A stretch of 31,304 bases of DNA from Scybalocola_A sp900557175. GTDB taxonomy: Bacteria; Bacillota; Clostridia; Lachnospirales; Lachnospiraceae. Below, piece after piece: positions 23,119 through 31,247 of the stretch. Under the pieces are notes generated by a model that made no database searches, had not been told where the DNA came from, and worked only from the letters and a program-made list of their open reading frames with translations. Position 1 is the first letter of the stretch. Every line of letters starts with the position of its first letter. Both the position numbers and the translations under genes were made by a program. The stretch spans positions 1-31,304 of the forward strand of contig CALADH010000020.1 in assembly GCA_937890745.1 (NCBI GenBank). Reading direction: 5' to 3'.

Positions 23119-23166
23119 AATAACGCCGGAATACAACAAAAGCTGTACGCCGACGTTATTATTTTA
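23119..23166 (-). promoter_or_regulatory. sufCD promoter and 5' hairpin
   Basis: On the minus strand an extended -10, TGGTAAAAT, has TAAAAT at 23161-23166; the -35 (TATTAA, 17 nt upstream) is poor. Right at the predicted transcript start, AATAACGTCGG pairs with CCGGCGTTATT (23119-23160), 11 bp with one G-U. No T-run follows, so it is more likely an mRNA 5' stem than a terminator. Confidence 0.45.
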
Positions 23167-23206
23167 CCACAAACACCTGTATTTTAATAGGATTATTTTG
23201 ACAAAA

Positions 23207-24808
23207 TTATTGATTTTTTGCATCAAGTTCAAACCAGAACGCCACACCGTCCGGCCGGTTTTCTACGCCATAGTCCTGCCCTAAAAGTTCCATTGATGCC
23301 TTGACAATCGAAAGACCGACGCCGCTGCCGCCGTACTCTCTCGTTCTTGCCTTATCCACCTTATAAAACTTGTCCCATATAAGCGCAATATCCTCGTCAG
23401 GAATCAGCTCACCTGTGTTAAACACAGTAATACGGACAGTATCCTCATGCTTCTTAATATCAACCTCAATTTTATTTTCTCCGGCGACATGATTGAGGGC
23501 ATTGGACAAATAATTATTAAAAATCTCCTCAACCATATATTCATCCGCCCACACATACATCTCCGGCTCTGTGTGAAATGTCAGCGTTACGCCCTTTTGC
23601 TTAAACAAAATATCCGCGCTGTCGAGATAGCTTCGCACAACATCCACTACATTAAAATGTTCCATATCGACTGTATTATTGCCAAACTCAAGACGGTTTA
23701 AATCAAGCAGCTTTTTCACAAGATTATTCATCCTGTTCGCCTCGTCAACAATAACCTCACAGTAAAACCGGCGGCTTTCCTCGTCATCGCTGACATTCTC
23801 CTCAAGCCCCTCGGCATAGCCCTGAATAAGGGCAATCGGCGTTTTAAGCTCGTGAGAGACATTGGATAAAAATTCCCGGCGCATCCGGTCAATTTCTTCT
23901 TTCTTATCAATTTCCTTCCGAAGCTGGATATTGGCCGACTTAAGCTCAGCAAGCGCCTTTTCAAGATTCTCGGACAAATAGTTGATGCTCGTGCCAAGCT
24001 CTCCGATTTCATCATCGCTGTCGCCCTCATACTTCATATCAAAATTCAAATCCGCCATACGCATCGCAATCTTTGAAAGCTTTGAAATCGGCTCTGTAAA
24101 GCGCTGAGTAATCATCAGCAATATAAAAATACCTGCTGTAAGCATAATAATGGAAATATACAAAATAAACCGGTTGGACATATTGACGCTGTCATTAATC
24201 GTCTCATAGGACGCTCTGAGCAAAAGTCCGTCGCCATTATCCAAAACAGCAGACAAATAAAGATAATCCGAACCAAGTCTTGTCACGTACATCTTCTGAA
24301 TCACATACTTATCAGTTGACTTAATCACCTCGGCTACCGGCTGTGCCGTCTGATAATCTCTGTACATATTAATACTTTCAGAATCATTGGCATTTTCCAC
24401 AGGGACACTGCTCTGATTACCAAGGCTTGAATAAATCTGGCGCACATAAAACTTGACTTTACCGTCTGTAATATCAAGCTGCGGCCCCAAATCTCTGTAA
24501 ATATAAATTGAAAGTCCTCTGTTTTCCGCAAGCTTTCCAAAAACTGATGACAAAGCCTCTTTCATAGCATCATTGACTGCCTCCTTGCCAAACGTCGAAT
24601 AAAGGCTGTCATCATTTTCCTCAAGCGTGTTTGTGTACTTCATATACGCCTTATTAATCTCGCCATATGTAGAAATCAGCGTATTCTGCTTCCCGTACAA
24701 ATAATAATCTCCGAGAAAAATACTGTTAATAAGAATACTGCTGACAATAATGACAAAGACAAAAGTAATCAGCGTAACTGTCATTTTCACACGAAGTGAC
24801 TTCTTCAT
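23207..24808 (-). CDS. Membrane sensor histidine kinase (HAMP, HisKA, HATPase)
   Basis: The 533-aa protein has two membrane spans (about 9-32 and 214-234) with an extracellular sensor domain of about 180 residues between them. A HAMP linker (about 235-290), a HisKA domain with the phospho-acceptor His319 in FLSNVSHELKTPIALIQGY, and a HATPase domain follow, with N-box EEIFNNYLSNALNH and G-box GGSGVGLSIVK. It should phosphorylate the response regulator 13 nt upstream. The ligand cannot be told from the sequence. No clear terminator separates it from sufC. Confidence 0.95.
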   Translation of the reverse strand: MKKSLRVKMTVTLITFVFVIIVSSILINSIFLGDYYLYGKQNTLISTYGEINKAYMKYTNTLEENDDSLYSTFGKEAVNDAMKEALSSVFGKLAENRGLSIYIYRDLGPQLDITDGKVKFYVRQIYSSLGNQSSVPVENANDSESINMYRDYQTAQPVAEVIKSTDKYVIQKMYVTRLGSDYLYLSAVLDNGDGLLLRASYETINDSVNMSNRFILYISIIMLTAGIFILLMITQRFTEPISKLSKIAMRMADLNFDMKYEGDSDDEIGELGTSINYLSENLEKALAELKSANIQLRKEIDKKEEIDRMRREFLSNVSHELKTPIALIQGYAEGLEENVSDDEESRRFYCEVIVDEANRMNNLVKKLLDLNRLEFGNNTVDMEHFNVVDVVRSYLDSADILFKQKGVTLTFHTEPEMYVWADEYMVEEIFNNYLSNALNHVAGENKIEVDIKKHEDTVRITVFNTGELIPDEDIALIWDKFYKVDKARTREYGGSGVGLSIVKASMELLGQDYGVENRPDGVAFWFELDAKNQ

Positions 24809-24821
24809 CGCCTGCTGCTCC

Positions 24822-25502
24822 TTACTTTCCTACCTCAAATTTATAGCCCATGCCCCAAATCGTCTTAATATAATCACCCTTGCTGCCAAGCTTGCTGCGA
24901 AGCTTTTTCACATGGGTATCAATCGTCCGCGCATCACCAAAATAATCATAATTCCATACATTATTTAAAATACGCTCACGGGATAAGGCAACGCCCTGAT
25001 TTGTCACAAAATAAGTTAAAAGTTCAAACTCCTTAAAGCTAAGCTCCACGCTCTTACCGTCAATCGTTACTTCGTGAGCCGCCTTATTAATCATAATACC
25101 GCCGACTTCAATCACATCCTCCGGTCCGATGGCATTGCTGCGGCGCAGAATCGCCTCAACTCTCGCCACCAGAATTTTCGGACTGAACGGTTTTGTAATA
25201 TACTCATCAACGCCGAGTTCAAAGCCTAAAAGCTCGTCGCGCTCATCACTTTTTGCCGTCAGCATAATAATCGGCACCTGAGACATCTTTCTAATCTCAC
25301 GGCATACCTCCCAGCCGTCCATCTTAGGCATCATCACATCCAATATTATCAAAGCAATATCTTTATTCTCATAAAAGATGTCCACAGCTTCTTCCCCATT
25401 GGCTGCCTCAATGACCTGATAGCCCTTTTTACTTAAAAAATCTTTCACAAGCTTTCGCATACGGCTCTCGTCATCAACAACTAAAATCTTTAATTCTTCC
25501 AT
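24822..25502 (-). CDS. OmpR/PhoB-family response regulator
   Basis: The 226-aa protein has a receiver domain with acidic pocket DD10-11, phospho-acceptor Asp55 (LIILDVMMPKMDG), and conserved Thr/Lys in IIMLTAKSDE. A winged-helix DNA-binding domain follows (about 130-225, RTIDTHVKKLRSKLG and IKTIWGMGYKFE). The ATG at 25502 has AGAGGTGG 8 nt upstream; a GTG four codons earlier lies inside that site. It forms an operon with the histidine kinase. The target genes are not known; its own promoter region (25515-25690) is A+T rich and holds a short inverted repeat TTGTG/CACAA. Confidence 0.95.
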   Translation of the reverse strand: MEELKILVVDDESRMRKLVKDFLSKKGYQVIEAANGEEAVDIFYENKDIALIILDVMMPKMDGWEVCREIRKMSQVPIIMLTAKSDERDELLGFELGVDEYITKPFSPKILVARVEAILRRSNAIGPEDVIEVGGIMINKAAHEVTIDGKSVELSFKEFELLTYFVTNQGVALSRERILNNVWNYDYFGDARTIDTHVKKLRSKLGSKGDYIKTIWGMGYKFEVGK

Positions 25503-25643
25503 CACTGATTCCACCTCTGTACTATTTTCTCACTTTTACATCATCATACTAAAAAATTATGTCATGTTTGTGAACACCACAATGATAGCACAATATTTAT
25601 TTTTAAAAAATAACATTCTTCCCTTTTATTCGACATTTTTTTG

Positions 25644-25652
25644 TGCTATAAT
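25644..25652 (+). promoter_or_regulatory. Extended -10 promoter of xpt
   Basis: TGCTATAAT is a perfect extended -10 element. No good -35 lies 16-18 nt upstream, which extended -10 promoters tolerate. It is about 48 nt before the start codon. Confidence 0.65.
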
Positions 25653-25699
25653 AGAAAAACTATAATCTAAATAAATTACATGTTTTGAGGTGAATGATT

Positions 25700-26278
25700 G
25701 TGAAATTACTGGAAGATAAAATTCTTGCGGAAGGTCTTGCTTTGAGCGAAACCGTATTAAAAGTTGACAGTTTTGTAAATCACCAGGTAGATCCTGTGCT
25801 TATGAGCAAAATCGGCAAAGATTTTGCCGAACATTTTAAAGATGCGGGCATCACAAAAGTATTAACGATCGAAAGCTCAGGTATCGCGCCTGCAGTCTTT
25901 GCCGCACTCTCCCTTGATGTACCGATGATTATTTTAAAGAAACAGACATCCAAAATTTTAAAGGACCATATACTTCAGACAAACATCACTTCCTTTACAA
26001 AAGGAACAAGCTATGAGCTGACACTGTCCACCAACTATGTCGGCAAAGATGACACTGTCCTTATTATCGACGACTTTTTAGCCAACGGTGAAGCCGCGAT
26101 GGGTGCTATCCGCCTTGCCGAAAGTGCAGGCGCCAAAATTGCCGGTGTCGGCATTCTCATCGAAAAGTCTTTCCAAAACGGCCGCCAGCGTATTTTAGAT
26201 GCCGGCTACAAAGTTTACTCTCAGGCAAGAGTTTCAAAGCTTGGCGAGGGCGCTATTGAATTTACAGACGCAGACTGA
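25700..26278 (+). CDS. xpt: Xanthine phosphoribosyltransferase
   Basis: Xpt converts xanthine and PRPP to XMP in purine salvage. The 192-aa length fits Bacillus Xpt (194 aa). The N-terminal LLEDKILAEGLALSETVLKVDSF, the PRPP loop VLIIDDFLANGEAAMG and the adjoining GAKIAGVGILIEKSFQNGR are all typical. I chose the GTG at 25700, which has GAGG 9 nt upstream; the ATG at 25694 is only 3 nt from that site. In Bacillus xpt is under a guanine riboswitch; none is visible here. It is monocistronic between divergent and convergent neighbours. Confidence 0.95.
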   Translation: MKLLEDKILAEGLALSETVLKVDSFVNHQVDPVLMSKIGKDFAEHFKDAGITKVLTIESSGIAPAVFAALSLDVPMIILKKQTSKILKDHILQTNITSFTKGTSYELTLSTNYVGKDDTVLIIDDFLANGEAAMGAIRLAESAGAKIAGVGILIEKSFQNGRQRILDAGYKVYSQARVSKLGEGAIEFTDAD

Positions 26279-26279
26279 T

Positions 26280-26349
26280 AAAAAGATGGAAGCACATGTC
26301 CAATGTCATTTCATAAATCACGGCATCGGCATGTGCCCCATCTTTTTTT
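26280..26349. terminator. Bidirectional terminator between xpt and the citrate-synthase-like gene
   Basis: AAAAAGATGG (26280-26289) pairs with the CCATCTTTTT segment from 26338, and inside it GCACATG (26292-26298) pairs with CATGTGC (26330-26336). T7 follows on the plus strand and T5 on the minus strand. The plus-strand T-run overlaps the stop codon of the convergent gene. Confidence 0.88.
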
Positions 26350-27736
26350 AAAATTTACAGTGATTTTTGCGGCACGCCTCATCAATTACTGTCAAAAGCT
26401 CATCGTCGGTGATAACCGTCACACGGCCGCCCTCATACTGGGCATCAACCCACGTTTTTACATCAGCGACAACCGGATGCTTCTTATCCACCGCCTTATC
26501 GCCTGAAAGCCTGAAATGGCTGTTAATCCAGTGGGCAATGCCCGCAAGCCCGGATGTATTGCTGACAGCAACGACCGCAGGACGCGACAAAAACTTATCC
26601 GTATCAAAAATATTATAAATTTCCTCGTTTTTCAGAAGACCGTCTGCATGAACACCGGCCCTTGTCACATTAAAATTCTTTCCGACAAACGGCGTCCGCT
26701 CCGGCATCTTCTCTCCAATTTCCTTTTCAAAATATTCGGCAATTTCCGTAATCACAGACGTATCCATCCCGTCAAGCGTTCCCTTAAGCTGTGCATATTC
26801 AAAAACCATCGCCTCAAGCGGCGTATTTCCCGTGCGTTCACCGATACCAAACAATGAGCAATTGACACCGCTGGCACCGTAGAGCCACGCTGTTGTCGAA
26901 TTGGAAACCGCTTTATAAAAATCATTATGTCCATGCCATTCAATCATCGAGGACGGTACACCTGCATGGGTGTGCAGACCATAAATAATTCCCGGAACCG
27001 AACGCGGTATCGCCGCCCCTGTAAAATTAACGCCATAGCCCATCGTATCGCAGGCACGTATTTTCACAGGAATACCGTATGCCTCGCCAAGTCTTTGAAG
27101 CTCAAGACAAAACGGAATGACAAAACCGTAAATATCCGATCTCGTAATGTCTTCAAGATGACATCTCGGACGGACGCCTGTTTCAAGACATTCTCTGACA
27201 ATGCTTAAATAGTGCTCCATCGCCTGTCTTCTCGACATATTCATCTTATAAAAAATATGATAATCCGAGCAGCTGACCAAAATACCGGTTTCTTTAATCC
27301 CCATAGCCTTTACAAACTCGAAATCCTTTTTATTGGCACGGATCCACGCCGTCACCTCAGGAAATTCATAACCTCTTTCCATGCACGCACAGGCAGCCTT
27401 TCTGTCCTTTTCGCTGTATAGAAAAAACTCGCTCTGACGGATAATCCCCTTTGAGCCTCCAAGCTTATGAAGATAATCATAAATTCTTACAATCTGCTCT
27501 GTTGTATACGGCGCTCTCGACTGCTGGCCGTCTCTGAAGGTCGTATCTGTAATCCAAATCTCCTCCGGCATACTGATTGGTACAACACGCTGGTTAAATA
27601 CTATCTTCGGTATTTCTGTATACGGAAAAATATTCCGGTAAGTATTCGGCTCATCCACATCCTGCAGCGCATAAAAATATTCCTCAAAAGAAAGAAGATT
27701 ATTATGCGGGTTTACAACTATTTTTCTATCATCCAT
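26348..27736 (-). CDS. Re-citrate-synthase-like enzyme (isopropylmalate/homocitrate synthase family)
   Basis: The 462-aa protein is a DRE-TIM metallolyase: DTTFRDGQQSRAPYT (about 63-77), ARCHLEDITRSDIYG-like metal and substrate residues, HGHNDFYKAVSNSTTAW and GERTGNTPLEAMV. It lacks the long C-terminal regulatory domain of LeuA. The stretch GIIRQSEFFLYSEKDRKAA is, from memory, characteristic of the Re-citrate synthase group first shown in Clostridium kluyveri. That enzyme makes citrate from oxaloacetate and acetyl-CoA with opposite stereochemistry to normal citrate synthase. Isocitrate dehydrogenase lies 200 nt upstream, which fits a half TCA cycle to 2-oxoglutarate. The ATG at 27736 has AAGGAG 8 nt upstream; the earlier GTG overlaps that site. 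Homocitrate or citramalate synthase are alternatives. Confidence 0.78.
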   Translation of the reverse strand: MDDRKIVVNPHNNLLSFEEYFYALQDVDEPNTYRNIFPYTEIPKIVFNQRVVPISMPEEIWITDTTFRDGQQSRAPYTTEQIVRIYDYLHKLGGSKGIIRQSEFFLYSEKDRKAACACMERGYEFPEVTAWIRANKKDFEFVKAMGIKETGILVSCSDYHIFYKMNMSRRQAMEHYLSIVRECLETGVRPRCHLEDITRSDIYGFVIPFCLELQRLGEAYGIPVKIRACDTMGYGVNFTGAAIPRSVPGIIYGLHTHAGVPSSMIEWHGHNDFYKAVSNSTTAWLYGASGVNCSLFGIGERTGNTPLEAMVFEYAQLKGTLDGMDTSVITEIAEYFEKEIGEKMPERTPFVGKNFNVTRAGVHADGLLKNEEIYNIFDTDKFLSRPAVVAVSNTSGLAGIAHWINSHFRLSGDKAVDKKHPVVADVKTWVDAQYEGGRVTVITDDELLTVIDEACRKNHCKF

Positions 27737-27770
27737 CACGGGCACTCCTTCACGCTTTTATGTTAGTAAC

Positions 27771-27799
27771 ATTCTACATCGACATCCCGTCTTTGTCAA
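27771..27799 (-). promoter_or_regulatory. Promoter of the citrate-synthase-like gene
   Basis: On the minus strand TTGACA (27794-27799) and TAGAAT (27771-27776) are separated by 17 nt. With the hairpin at 27864-27902, this shows the gene can be transcribed separately from icd. Confidence 0.75.
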
Positions 27800-27863
27800 T
27801 GCAATTTTTATATTAAAAACTTTCATTTTTCTGACATCTTGCACCGATTTTTCCTAAAAATAT

Positions 27864-27902
27864 AAGAAGCAGACCGCATATTATATGCAGTGCCTGCTTC
27901 TT
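27864..27902 (-). terminator. Terminator after icd
   Basis: AAGAAGCAG (27864-27872) and CTGCTTCTT (27894-27902) form a 9-bp stem, with an inner GCATA/TATGC pairing. The minus-strand tail TATATTTTT is a broken T-run; the plus-strand tail is TTTTCTTT. Confidence 0.65.
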
Positions 27903-27938
27903 TTCTTTCATATTCTTTAATAAATCGCAGTGATACCT

Positions 27939-29144
27939 TTACATATTATCCATTGTTTCACGGATTGCCTTAATAAAATCAAGGCTGTTTAAAACCGTCA
28001 CATTTTCAAGGCTTGTCATCAGCGCCAAATCTTTTGTCATCCTGCCATCCTCTATAGTCTTAATCGTTGCCGCCTCAAGTCTGTCCGCAAATGTACAAAG
28101 TTCAGGAATACCATCAAGTTCGCCGCGCTTTCTTAAAGCACCTGTCCATGCAAAAATTGTAGCTACGGAATTGGTCGATGTTTCCTCGCCTTTTAAATGC
28201 TTGTAATAATGGCGCTGTACAGTGCCATGCGCCGCTTCATATTCATAGTAGCCTTCCGGTGACACAAGCACAGACGTCATCATCGCCAGAGAACCGAACG
28301 CCGACGAAATCATATCACTCATCACATCGCCGTCATAATTTTTGCAGGCCCATATATAACCGCCCTCTGACTTCATCACGCGGGCAACCGCATCATCAAT
28401 GAGCGTATAAAAATATTCAATACCTGCCTCATCAAACTTTTTGGCATATTCCGCATCATAAATCTCCTGGAAAATATCTTTAAACGTATGGTCATATTTT
28501 TTGGAAATCGTATCCTTTGTGGCAAACCACAAATCCTGCTTCATATCAAGCGCATAATTAAAACAGCTTCTTGCAAAGCTCTCAATCGAAGCACATATAT
28601 TATGCTGTCCCTGAACAACACCGGCACTGTCAAATTCATGGACAAGAGCGCGCGTCTCACTGCCGTCAGCCGCCGTATACACAAGCTCAACCTTGCCTGC
28701 CCCCGGTATCTTCATCTCTGTATTCTTATACACATCACCGTAAGCATGTCTTGCGATTGTGATTGGCTTCTTCCAGTTTTTCACACACGGCTCAATCCCC
28801 TTAACAACAATCGGCGTGCGGAATACTGTACCGTCCAAAATTGCACGGATTGTGCCGTTCGGGCTTTTCCACATCTCTTTTAAATGATACTCCTCAACGC
28901 GGGCTGCATTCGGTGTAATTGTCGCACACTTTACGGCAACACCATACTTCTTTGTCGCTTCTGCAGAAGCCTTCGTCACCGCATCATCTGACTCATTTCT
29001 ATATTCAAGTCCGAGGTCATAATACTCTGTCTTTAAATCAATATACGGCAGTAAAAGCTCATCCTTAATATAGCGCCATAAAATACGTGTCATCTCATCG
29101 CCGTCCATCTCTACAAGCGGCGTTGTCATCCTTATCTTTTCCAT
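27939..29144 (-). CDS. icd: NADP-dependent isocitrate dehydrogenase, eukaryote-like dimeric type
   Basis: This enzyme decarboxylates isocitrate to 2-oxoglutarate, giving NADPH and the precursor of glutamate. The 401-aa length and the opening TPLVEMDGDEMTRILWRYIKDELL match the eukaryotic/type II family rather than the E. coli type. Conserved parts include WKSPNGTIRAILDGTVFR (substrate-binding serine and arginine), DDAVARVMKSEGGYIWACKNYDGDVMSD (metal aspartates) and EAAHGTVQRHYYKH (NADP-binding). The ATG at 29144 follows GGAGG by 11 nt; an ATG six codons upstream overlaps that site. A Re-citrate-synthase-like gene follows downstream. Confidence 0.95.
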   Translation of the reverse strand: MEKIRMTTPLVEMDGDEMTRILWRYIKDELLLPYIDLKTEYYDLGLEYRNESDDAVTKASAEATKKYGVAVKCATITPNAARVEEYHLKEMWKSPNGTIRAILDGTVFRTPIVVKGIEPCVKNWKKPITIARHAYGDVYKNTEMKIPGAGKVELVYTAADGSETRALVHEFDSAGVVQGQHNICASIESFARSCFNYALDMKQDLWFATKDTISKKYDHTFKDIFQEIYDAEYAKKFDEAGIEYFYTLIDDAVARVMKSEGGYIWACKNYDGDVMSDMISSAFGSLAMMTSVLVSPEGYYEYEAAHGTVQRHYYKHLKGEETSTNSVATIFAWTGALRKRGELDGIPELCTFADRLEAATIKTIEDGRMTKDLALMTSLENVTVLNSLDFIKAIRETMDNM

Positions 29145-29245
29145 AAAAATATGTACCTCCATTCACATGACTTCATGCTTTCACACAATATCAAAACACT
29201 TCCCGCACCGCCATCAAAGCTGCGGCAAAGTATTCTGACGATATT

Positions 29246-29274
29246 ATTTTATATGATTCTGTCGTTTTTTTCAA
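29246..29274 (-). promoter_or_regulatory. Promoter of icd
   Basis: On the minus strand TTGAAA (29269-29274) and TAAAAT (29246-29251) are separated by 17 nt. The transcript would have a leader of about 95 nt with a GC-rich segment able to form a small hairpin. Confidence 0.7.
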
Positions 29275-29359
29275 GTCTTCTTTCATCATTGTGCCGTGTT
29301 GTCACATTAAAGTGTCGGACATTCAAAAGAAATCATATATTAAAATAAAAAGGGTCATT

Positions 29360-30268
29360 ATGAATCATGTAAAAAATCTTATTCATATGCCCTGCATATG
29401 CCCGTACACAGGCAAAAATATCGGCATCGCCTTTCTTGACACCGGCATCTTTTACCACAGAGATTTCACGGATCCGGGCAGCCGCATTGTCGCTTTCAAG
29501 GACTTTCTTTACGGCCGTCAAAATCCTTATGACGACAACGGTCACGGCACGCATATATGCGGTATCGCCGCAGGAAACGGCGCTGCCTCATCAGGCCGTT
29601 ACAAAGGCATTGCCCCCGGCGCCCGTCTTATTGTCGGAAAGGTTCTTGACAAAAGCGGCAGCGGTACAGTTTCTTCTGTCTGTCACGGAATTATGTGGGT
29701 GATTGAAAACAAGCTTAGATACGACATTCGTATTTTAAATATATCCATCGGCACAAAAGTCACAAGTGAATATGGTGAAGACTCCCTTCTCGTCCGCAGT
29801 GTTGACGCCGCATGGGACGCCGGTCTTGTTGTTGTCGCTGCTGCCGGCAATAACGGGCCAAAACCAATGTCCATTACCGCCCCCGGCATCAGCCGCAAAG
29901 TTATCACCGTCGGCACCTACGACGATTATGGGCCAGTCTATATCCACGGTAAAAAAGTCAGCTCCTACTCCGGCCGCGGACCGACAAAAAATCTTGTTTT
30001 AAAACCCGATATTGTCGCGCCCGGCTCCGATATTACAGCCTGTGCCGCTAAAAGAACTTTTGGACAATACGGCTACGAGAAACGAAGCGGCACCTCCATG
30101 TCCACTCCGGTCATCTCCGGCGCCGCCGCCCTCCTCCTTGAAAAATATCCTGCACTGGATAACAATACCGTCAAAAACCGCCTGTGCGGTGCCTGCGATG
30201 ATTTGGGTTTTGCACACAGCCGTCAGGGCTGCGGCCTTATAAACATCGCGCGGCTTCTTGAACTTTAA
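29360..30268 (+). CDS. Subtilisin-like serine protease (S8), intracellular type
   Basis: The 302-aa protein is a single peptidase S8 domain with the full triad: Asp27 (IAFLDTGI), His62 (DDNGHGTHICGIAAG) and Ser246 (SGTSMSTPVISGAAALL), plus the oxyanion asparagine in VVAAAGNNGP. There is no signal peptide and essentially no propeptide, since the catalytic core starts about 20 residues from the N-terminus. This matches intracellular subtilisins rather than exported ones. The ATG at 29360 has AGGG 5 nt upstream; the longer frame to 29291 has no site. Its promoter is not clear. Likely roles are cytosolic protein turnover or spore-related proteolysis; no substrate is evident. Confidence 0.9.
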   Translation: MNHVKNLIHMPCICPYTGKNIGIAFLDTGIFYHRDFTDPGSRIVAFKDFLYGRQNPYDDNGHGTHICGIAAGNGAASSGRYKGIAPGARLIVGKVLDKSGSGTVSSVCHGIMWVIENKLRYDIRILNISIGTKVTSEYGEDSLLVRSVDAAWDAGLVVVAAAGNNGPKPMSITAPGISRKVITVGTYDDYGPVYIHGKKVSSYSGRGPTKNLVLKPDIVAPGSDITACAAKRTFGQYGYEKRSGTSMSTPVISGAAALLLEKYPALDNNTVKNRLCGACDDLGFAHSRQGCGLINIARLLEL

Positions 30269-30286
30269 CAACACACTATATTTACG

Positions 30287-30321
30287 AAAAAGCAGGTGCA
30301 GCATCATAACGCCGCACCTGC
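30287..30321 (-). terminator. Terminator of the duplicated membrane protein gene
   Basis: On the minus strand GCAGGTGCGGC pairs with GCTGCACCTGC, 11 bp with one G-U, followed by TTTTT. On the plus strand only a looser T-rich tail follows, so termination of the protease gene here would be weaker. Confidence 0.8.
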
Positions 30322-30338
30322 CAGACTATTTTATTTTA

Positions 30339-31196
30339 TTAGTTTTCTGCCGTATCACTGCTGCTTTTCCGGCATAACATCAGCATATGTCCGGCACAAA
30401 GCCAAAGCATAAGATACAAATAACTGCTGTTCAGAAAATTAAAAATATGTGTCATTATATTTTGATTGATAAAAATATTGATACCAAAGTCAAACAGCAT
30501 AAAACACACCGGCACAACAAGCGCCGCAGCGCCAACGACAATCAATGCTGTCAGCACCGCCTTATCCGGCACCTTTTTCTGCCTGTTCCTGCCGATATGC
30601 CGTATCCGCAAAATAATCCCTGTCAAAAACATCGGCAAGAACATCACAAGCAGCGATAACGACAAATTCTCTCCGACAGCCGCCATCTTTTCTGTCATCG
30701 GATAAAGAATATCATAAAATACAAACCACAGCACAATCACCGCCGCATAATTAATCACAATATTTTCTTTATCTTTTCCGGCAAGACTGACAAGCATATG
30801 TCCGGCACAAAGCGCCACCGCACTGTAAGCGCCCATACCGAATATACGGGAAAAATTCAGTTTACGATACGCTTCTGCCGCCATTTCCCCGGACAAAGCG
30901 TCGATATGCATAAATCTTCCCGATACCATAACAGCAACCACAACAAGCGCAAACATATAGAAAAACAGCAAAACGACATTCAGCTTATATACATGCGCTC
31001 TGCTCCGGATATTTTCAATAAAACCGTCCGCTCCGAGAATCACACCAACAAAAAACAGCGGAAGCACATAGACAATCCATTTTCCTGCAATACCGCCCGC
31101 CCCAAGCTGAAACTTCTCAAAGAATCCGGTTCCGTAAACCACATACCACAAAATCAAAATAACTGCAGTCTGTAAAATCACAACAATCCGTTTCAT
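30339..31196 (-). CDS. Membrane protein of unknown function with internal duplication, 285 aa
   Basis: I do not recognise a named family. About eight hydrophobic segments are spread over 285 aa. The halves resemble each other: ILILWYVVYG (14-22) and VIVLWFVFYD (153-162); VYVLPLFFVGVILG (42-55) and LLVMFLPMFLTGIIL (182-196); and CAGHML ending both halves (130-135 and 267-272). The spacing between matching points is nearly equal (113 and 110 residues), so it looks like a duplicated four-helix unit. The histidines and cysteines of the CAGHML motifs could bind metal or haem, but that is speculation. The ATG at 31196 has GGAG 5 nt upstream; an earlier GTG overlaps that site. It has its own terminator and a palindrome in its promoter region. 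Confidence 0.72.
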   Translation of the reverse strand: MKRIVVILQTAVILILWYVVYGTGFFEKFQLGAGGIAGKWIVYVLPLFFVGVILGADGFIENIRSRAHVYKLNVVLLFFYMFALVVVAVMVSGRFMHIDALSGEMAAEAYRKLNFSRIFGMGAYSAVALCAGHMLVSLAGKDKENIVINYAAVIVLWFVFYDILYPMTEKMAAVGENLSLSLLVMFLPMFLTGIILRIRHIGRNRQKKVPDKAVLTALIVVGAAALVVPVCFMLFDFGINIFINQNIMTHIFNFLNSSYLYLMLWLCAGHMLMLCRKSSSDTAEN

Positions 31197-31225
31197 AAAC
31201 ACTCCTCACTCGTATAATATCTTTT

Positions 31226-31247
31226 AGATACATAAATCCATGTATCT
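31226..31247. promoter_or_regulatory. Palindrome upstream of the duplicated membrane protein gene
   Basis: AGATACAT (31226-31233) and ATGTATCT (31240-31247) are perfect 8-bp arms with a 6-nt spacer. A minus-strand TATTAT at 31214-31219 could be the -10, which puts the palindrome over the -35 region. It may be an operator for an unknown regulator. Confidence 0.45.

Noticed and set aside
25620..25699. Guanine/xanthine riboswitch upstream of xpt
   Set aside because: The gap from promoter to start codon is about 45 nt, too short for an aptamer plus expression platform, and the conserved purine-riboswitch core is not present.
26348..27736. 2-isopropylmalate synthase (leuA)
   Set aside because: It lacks the C-terminal regulatory domain, has no leuBCD neighbours and carries Re-citrate-synthase-like phrases next to icd.
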